Assembly (NCBI GenBank): GCA_030533445.1
Contig: CM060069.1
Span: 26,832,837-26,896,836, forward strand
Direction: 5' to 3'
Length of the DNA: 64,000 bases
Source of the DNA: Cyprinodon diabolis
Taxonomy: Eukaryota > Chordata > Actinopteri > Cyprinodontiformes > Cyprinodontidae
The first letter of the stretch is position 1. Each line of letters starts with the position of its first letter. The notes under the pieces were generated by a model, which made no database searches, was not told the origin of the DNA, and saw only the letters and a program-made list of their open reading frames with translations. Positions 52,187 through 64,000 of the stretch are shown here, one piece after another. Made by a program: the position numbers and the translations under genes.

Positions 52187-53109
52187 AATCAGACCACATG
52201 TTCAGGGTAAAACAAGGCAAGGCCAGTTTAAATGTAGCAGCATATGTTTATAGTGTGACGAAGTTCTTTGATTAAAAAATTAATGCATTGTTTTAATGTA
52301 AATATCAAACAGTATTCATAATTTATTCTTGTCAATATATAGAAGCTGAGACAAATTATGTGGTTTTAAATCCACATAAAATAATTATTTATTTTTTGCT
52401 ATACCATGGGAAAAACATTTTATTTTGACACACCTTTGGAGGAATCATCACTGAGGTCTGAACGCATTAATTTATCTGGAAGATCCCATCGTGTTTCAAC
52501 CACGTTTCATGTTTGGTGGATTTTAGGACAGAAATACAGGTAATATGTTGAAAAAAAAGTAAAGGTTCTCAAGAGGAAATGGGGGACACGCCATTAAAGT
52601 ACACATGGGTAGGACTAGATGAGCCTTCTTAGCTGAAAGTACATCACAAGGAAGAAGTAACAGAGATAAAAAGCTCCACAGTGTAGTAGGGAAAAAAAAA
52701 TGGAACAGTGACAAGCAGACTTTGAGTAAAAAACATGACTTCCAAACTTGGATTTAGATTTGCCACTGTAACACATTGACCTGATGTCTTTATTTTGCTC
52801 TATGATTTACTAAACAGTCTCTAAAATGCAGCGTATGTGGTTAATTCAAAGACTGCAAAAATATCCAGGTGCTCTGGCTGTAACATAAGCCAAAATCATA
52901 ATATTCACCACAATCCTTGATAGCTTGCAGGAAATGCATGTGCTGATGTGTTTAATTACCAAACATTTAAACATCGGTTTCATCTGTCAAAAATACATTA
53001 TTCCAGATCTCTTTATTTATTCACAGGCAATTTTACAAGCGCACAATATACGTTTGTATAAACTACATCAAGAATATTTGTTTAAACACCGGCATTACAG
53101 CCATGGAAG
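52187..53109. other. Intergenic, no feature seen
   Basis: AT-rich sequence after the likely 3' end of the transporter gene, with no recognised gene or repeat. Confidence 0.45.
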
Positions 53110-53600
53110 CGGTTAAACACAAAAGCAGGTTGGCAAAGCTCCAGATTCAGTGGTATAAATCACCATGCCACTGACTTCCGATCGGTGGAGCCATGTTTTT
53201 CTGAGTCACAAATTCTGCCTCTTTGTCTGGGAATCCACTGGGCCAGTATGGATTTATATGTTGTCAGAAGAACAGCACTTGTAATACTAGATGCTGTCAA
53301 ATGTGAAACATGGAGCAGACAAGGGATTGTATGGCGTGAGACGGTATTTTAAGAGCTGGGTTCAGTTTTTTAGCTCAAATTTTTTATCGTGGACACTTTC
53401 ATATTTAGAACTTTGTGGAAACAGTTTGGAAATGCCCTGTTTTTTCTTGAACATGACTGTGCACAATTGTGCAATGCATGAACCATGGATGAACAAGGCT
53501 TGTGTGGAAGAATCTGAATGGTCTGCAAAGCAATAAGTTAAACTTTTGTGACCATTTTTGGGATAAAGCAAAGGCTCTTTTCTCGCAGCTGTGTCTAACC
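53110..53600 (+). mobile_element. Degenerate Tc1-like relic related to copies A and B
   Basis: Broken pieces align in order with the intact transposase. DRWSHVFLSHKF...FVW matches [14 protein letters not shown], and GPVWIYMLSEEQHL matches [14 protein letters not shown]. Then NVKHGADKG, ELCGNSLEMPCFFLNMTVH (against [20 protein letters not shown]) and WMNKACVEESEW (against [12 protein letters not shown]). Frames shift, D154 and D245 are lost, and no TIRs were found, so the ends are approximate. It is an old member of the same or a sister family. Confidence 0.7.
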
Positions 53601-54168
53601 TTATCTCTTCTCATGTGCTTTCAAAAGAATGGTACATATCTGCTTAAAGTATAACTAAACACGATGAAGGCAAATAAAGGTACATATCCCCCACGAACTT
53701 ACAGCGGCTGGAACATTAATAATTATTTTCTACATGTAAAGATCTTTGTCCTTCCATTGAGCCCTCAGTAGTATGTTTGGACAAATAGTAACCTTTATAA
53801 TGAAACCATGGTGTATATGTGTAACAAAATAACTGATATGTAAAGTGACTATTTCAAATACCTTTGAAATGGTTAAAAGGTGTGAGGCACACTTTCCTTT
53901 TATTTTTTCTACAAGAAACAAAAAAACACACTTTACCCATGAATGATTTCTAGTGCAACTAACTGCCTGCAGGTGAAAAAAATCCCCCTGTGTTTTACCT
54001 AGCTGTTTTTTTCAAGGCTATAGAGGTTTGTTAAATAAAATTACTGAACAAACAGCATCATGGAGACCTAAGAGCATAGCTGCAGATAAGGGTTGTAGTT
54101 GTAGAGAGGTTTAAGGTGTGGTTAGGCTAGAAAGCAATTTTCATTGCTCCACACTCTCAGAGTTCAGT
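53601..54168. other. Intergenic, no feature seen
   Basis: No recognised gene or repeat between the Tc1 relic and the TTAA-flanked element. Confidence 0.4.
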
Positions 54169-54172
54169 TTAA

Positions 54173-55053
54173 AGGAGAAGTCCGGTCATATTCAGAACTG
54201 AAACTTCTGAAAGAACTTTAAATATATATATTATTACATACCGCTAAATAGATTAAAGTTTTTTAATTAAGAGTAATTTCATTTGAATGTGCTTTACTGG
54301 AGACATCCATGTGTGTCAAAGAACACTACTGCCAGGCGTACTTTGGTGGCAGTAGTGGTGTCTTTGACACTGCTGACCCGTGTTTGAATGTGATCTGTGG
54401 TCCTTTGCTACATGTCTCTCCCGCCTCTCATTCCCCCTTTTCTGTCGACCTACTGTCCGAAAAAACGACCCACTAGTGCCATAAAACACCAAAAAAAAAA
54501 CAATACTATTGTCACCTACTGGTTTGTGATGTCACAGTGTGGTATCAGCTGTTGATCAAGTCCCAAGTCATCTTGAAAGCATTCTTCTTGGCTATATATT
54601 ATATGGCAATCCAACGATTGCGGAGGATCATGAATCGGAAAGGTGAAATAACACATTTTTTTTCACTTTTACCAAATGTATTACAATATCCAACTGCCAT
54701 GCACGTGGGCATTGTCAGTTTATTTATAGCTCTCGCGAATTTCAATGGTGAACTCTTAAATTATTGTTTTTGATTCAAGATGTGTCTAGTAGTTTCCATT
54801 GATTTTGCTTGTAAAGCAAGGAGAATGACCTTCAGCTTACGGCACCGTGACTTCACTGCTGGAAGATGTCAGGAGTAAGGTGTTACTGTATTTGGGCAAA
54901 AATGGCCGGTCCCTGACTCAGTGATCTAGATGAAAATTTATTTTTTAAATTTTTTTACTGATTAACACAAAATTCATTAAATCACAGCAAATGTATTAGT
55001 TTTACGTATAGATAATGAGCCATTGATTATTCTTCGCTGACCGGACTTTTGCT
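54173..55053. mobile_element. 881-bp TTAA-flanked non-autonomous DNA element
   Basis: The ends are AGGAGAAGTCCGGTCA (54173-54188) and the inverted AGCAAAAGTCCGGTCA (55038-55053), 14 of 16 bases matching. TTAA lies on both sides (54169-54172 and 55054-55057). TTAA target duplication is typical of piggyBac-type elements. There is no transposase; the 78-codon frame at 54537-54773 has no motif. An internal hairpin lies at 54313-54370. Confidence 0.7.
54313..54370. repeat. Long hairpin inside the TTAA element
   Basis: GTGTCAAAGAACACTACTGC plus CA (54313-54334) pairs with TGGCAGTAGTGGTGTCTTTG plus ACAC (54347-54370). There is one two-base bulge around a 12-base loop. It is miRNA-like in size but sits inside a repeat, so a transposon origin is more likely. 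Confidence 0.75.
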
Positions 55054-55779
55054 TTAATACACATAAATATAAAGGTCACAATATCAGTGCAAACCTTGAA
55101 AGAGATAATCAGCTCAGGTAAGAGAATCTGTTGACAACTATTAGAAATGAGCTCAACAAGTGTGGTCCTCATGGAAGAGTGCTTAAAACAGCTATATTTT
55201 TATAAAAATCCATTAGAAGTCATACTTTGTCAATACTTAAAATCATCCTTAACGCACTGACTGTTTTATATTGCCTTTAAGTACAGTACATGCACTTAAT
55301 GGGAAGCTAGTATCTGGTTGTTGATGTTAGAAGACACCCCTGCTTCTTAGGGCAGGGCAATATGCACATAAAATGTTGTTACGATATGGGGTGATATTAC
55401 CGTGATATTGATGAAAGTTATGATAAAAACAAAAATCTGACTTCTTTGCAGTATTTCTTAGATAGCTGTATGTCTTTGACTGCTTATCACAGCAATCATA
55501 GCCCTAAAATCACAAATAATATTCTTTAAGAATATGCACATTTAAAATCAGTTTCTTCAGGACACCAGTTACATAAAATGTAGGATTTATATCACTAAAT
55601 ATCTCATAATTACATGCATTTAATAATATTCTTCAAGGTTGTCTATATGCCAGTTTAAAAAAACATTTAAGAAAATGGAGAAATATTGTAAAATAAAAAT
55701 TCAGACTGTATACCCAGTTTCTGTTTCTAATAGGAAGCTTGTAGAAAATATTATTGCCTCTGCCAACTGGGGGCCTTTC
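55054..55779. other. Intergenic, no feature seen
   Basis: AT-rich sequence without a recognised feature. Confidence 0.4.
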
Positions 55780-56215
55780 TGCAGATTTGTATACACAAAC
55801 ACTCCCACACACTAGCTTCTCTCACTATCTTTGCAAGGCCTTTCCATCGACTTTCTACAGCCTAACATTGACTATTACCCTAAACCTAACCGTTGCATGT
55901 TCCTAACCCTAACACCAAGCTAAACTCAATTCCCACAACATGCCATTTTTCCAGAAAATAGGCCAATGTTAAAAAAAAGAACAGGTACGCTTAAGTTTGA
56001 ATTTCTATCCATATGACTTTAAGACTTTACATTGGCTTACAGTCATTTTATTAATTGCATTTATGGCCTGAAATTTATCCTAACCCTAGCAATACATTCC
56101 TAACCCCAAACTTAATCTAAATTTAATTCACACCTTACCTCTAAACTGACTCCCTAAGGTTAAAAATGGGGTTCCGCCTAATTAGGAAGAGCCTTCGGTC
56201 CCCAAAAGTACAAAC
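55780..56215 (-). repeat. TTAGGG-rich interspersed repeat, minus orientation
   Basis: The plus strand carries CCTAAACCTAACCG, CCTAACCCTAACACC, TCCTAACCCTAGC and CCTAACCCC units, the reverse of the block at 22060-22570. The shared flank (CTTTGCAAGGCCTTTCCATC here against CCACAAAGATAG and GGAAAGGCC there) indicates the same family. Confidence 0.6.
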
Positions 56216-56220
56216 ACGGG

Positions 56221-56488
<268 letters not shown>

Positions 56489-56944
56489 TTTTTTACTCTT
56501 AAAATAAGATAATTTGATATATTGCAATTCTGAATTCAAGAATAAATGTACTTATTTAAAAAAAAAAGACTTATCTGGATTTAGTTTTTTTTCCAGTGCT
56601 GACCCTGTGTGGGTTGGAAAATGCAAAAGAACACTTTTAAGATTCAACTGAAAAAAAAAATAATAATAATAATAAACAGGAAAAATACTTGGAAGTTTGA
56701 GGCAAAAATTCGTCACTGCGTCAACAATATAATACAGAGCCAAATAGATGACAAATCAAAATATCTCAAATGTTCTGCTATGTTGATGGAACTAATTGAG
56801 CTCTTTTGGGTCAGAGTGTTGTCGACAATAATCGAGGGAACTCCCACCTATTTACGCACGCACACGCAGCCTGGGCACATGTGTGCGCTCCTGATAACAT
56901 AATCTAAACGCTCAGAGCTGGAACTACCGCAGAGCCAAGGCGTG
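56489..56944. other. Intergenic before the nucleotidase gene
   Basis: A/T-rich with a short (ATA)n near 56660. No gene recognised. Confidence 0.4.
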
Positions 56945-57095
56945 TGGCCAATTGCTTGATGCTGGATTGGTTTTGAAAAAAAAAAAAGAAAAGAAAAAAG
57001 CACAAAGTCAACTGCTTACGTAAACAAAAAAGAAGAAGAAAAAAACAGCGAGAGGGCGGCACCCACAACTTTTGGGTAACTTTGGCCATTTAAAG
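56945..57095 (+). promoter_or_regulatory. Candidate promoter of the NT5C2-like gene
   Basis: A CCAAT box (56948-56952), an inverted CCAAT box (ATTGG, 56966-56970) and a weak TATA-like TTTAAAG (57089-57095) precede the ATG by 210 to 63 bp. Each motif is individually weak. Confidence 0.3.
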
Positions 57096-57157
57096 CTGTC
57101 TGAGGCGTTAGAGTATCGACCACAGTCAACCATCCGCAAGCTTCCTCTGAGGACGCG

Positions 57158-64000
<6,843 letters not shown>

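Overview
The window looks like teleost fish nuclear DNA. It carries three vertebrate protein-coding genes split into short exons with GT-AG introns. The surrounding AT-rich sequence is littered with fish-type repeats: Tc1/mariner elements, tRNA-derived SINEs, a decayed LINE, TTAGGG-rich repeats and dinucleotide arrays. No bacterial-style operons, CRISPR arrays or phage genes are present.

Region 1 (about 1-26,160, minus strand) is most of a small-conductance calcium-activated potassium channel gene, best matched to kcnn2 (SK2). Six coding exons run from 25971 down to 578. They give the long Gln/His-rich N-terminus, S1-S6, the GYG pore and the start of the calmodulin-binding domain. The last exons lie beyond position 1. 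Intron 2 is 20.8 kb and holds a LINE relic split by an LTR-like insertion, SINE copies and a TTAGGG-rich repeat. Intron 4 holds a Tc1-like element whose transposase is broken by one nonsense codon.

Region 2 (about 26,160-44,586) has no gene that I can recognise. It contains scattered repeats and, at 40593-41840, an intact Tc1-like transposon.

Region 3 (44587-52071, plus strand) is a complete 12-exon facilitative sugar transporter of the SLC2A family. It is class II and most like SLC2A11. The spliced reading frame is 500 residues and every exon phase fits. Its intron 7 carries a second Tc1 copy with the same 1248-bp length, the same TIRs and an identical 343-residue transposase as the first copy, in opposite orientation.

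Region 4 (52072-57157) is intergenic. It holds a degenerate Tc1 relic, an 881-bp TTAA-flanked non-autonomous element with an internal hairpin, an inverted copy of the TTAGGG-rich repeat and a long interrupted AT array.

Region 5 (57158 to the window end, plus strand) is the first 14 coding exons of a cytosolic purine 5'-nucleotidase paralog (NT5C2-like). All four HAD phosphatase motifs are present, and one intron appears to use a GC-AG splice pair. Its introns contain a foldback element and Tc1 debris.

The three genes do not form a pathway that I can see; they are neighbours. The most interesting structure is the pair of apparently identical, intact, inverted Tc1 transposons around the 5' half of the sugar transporter gene.
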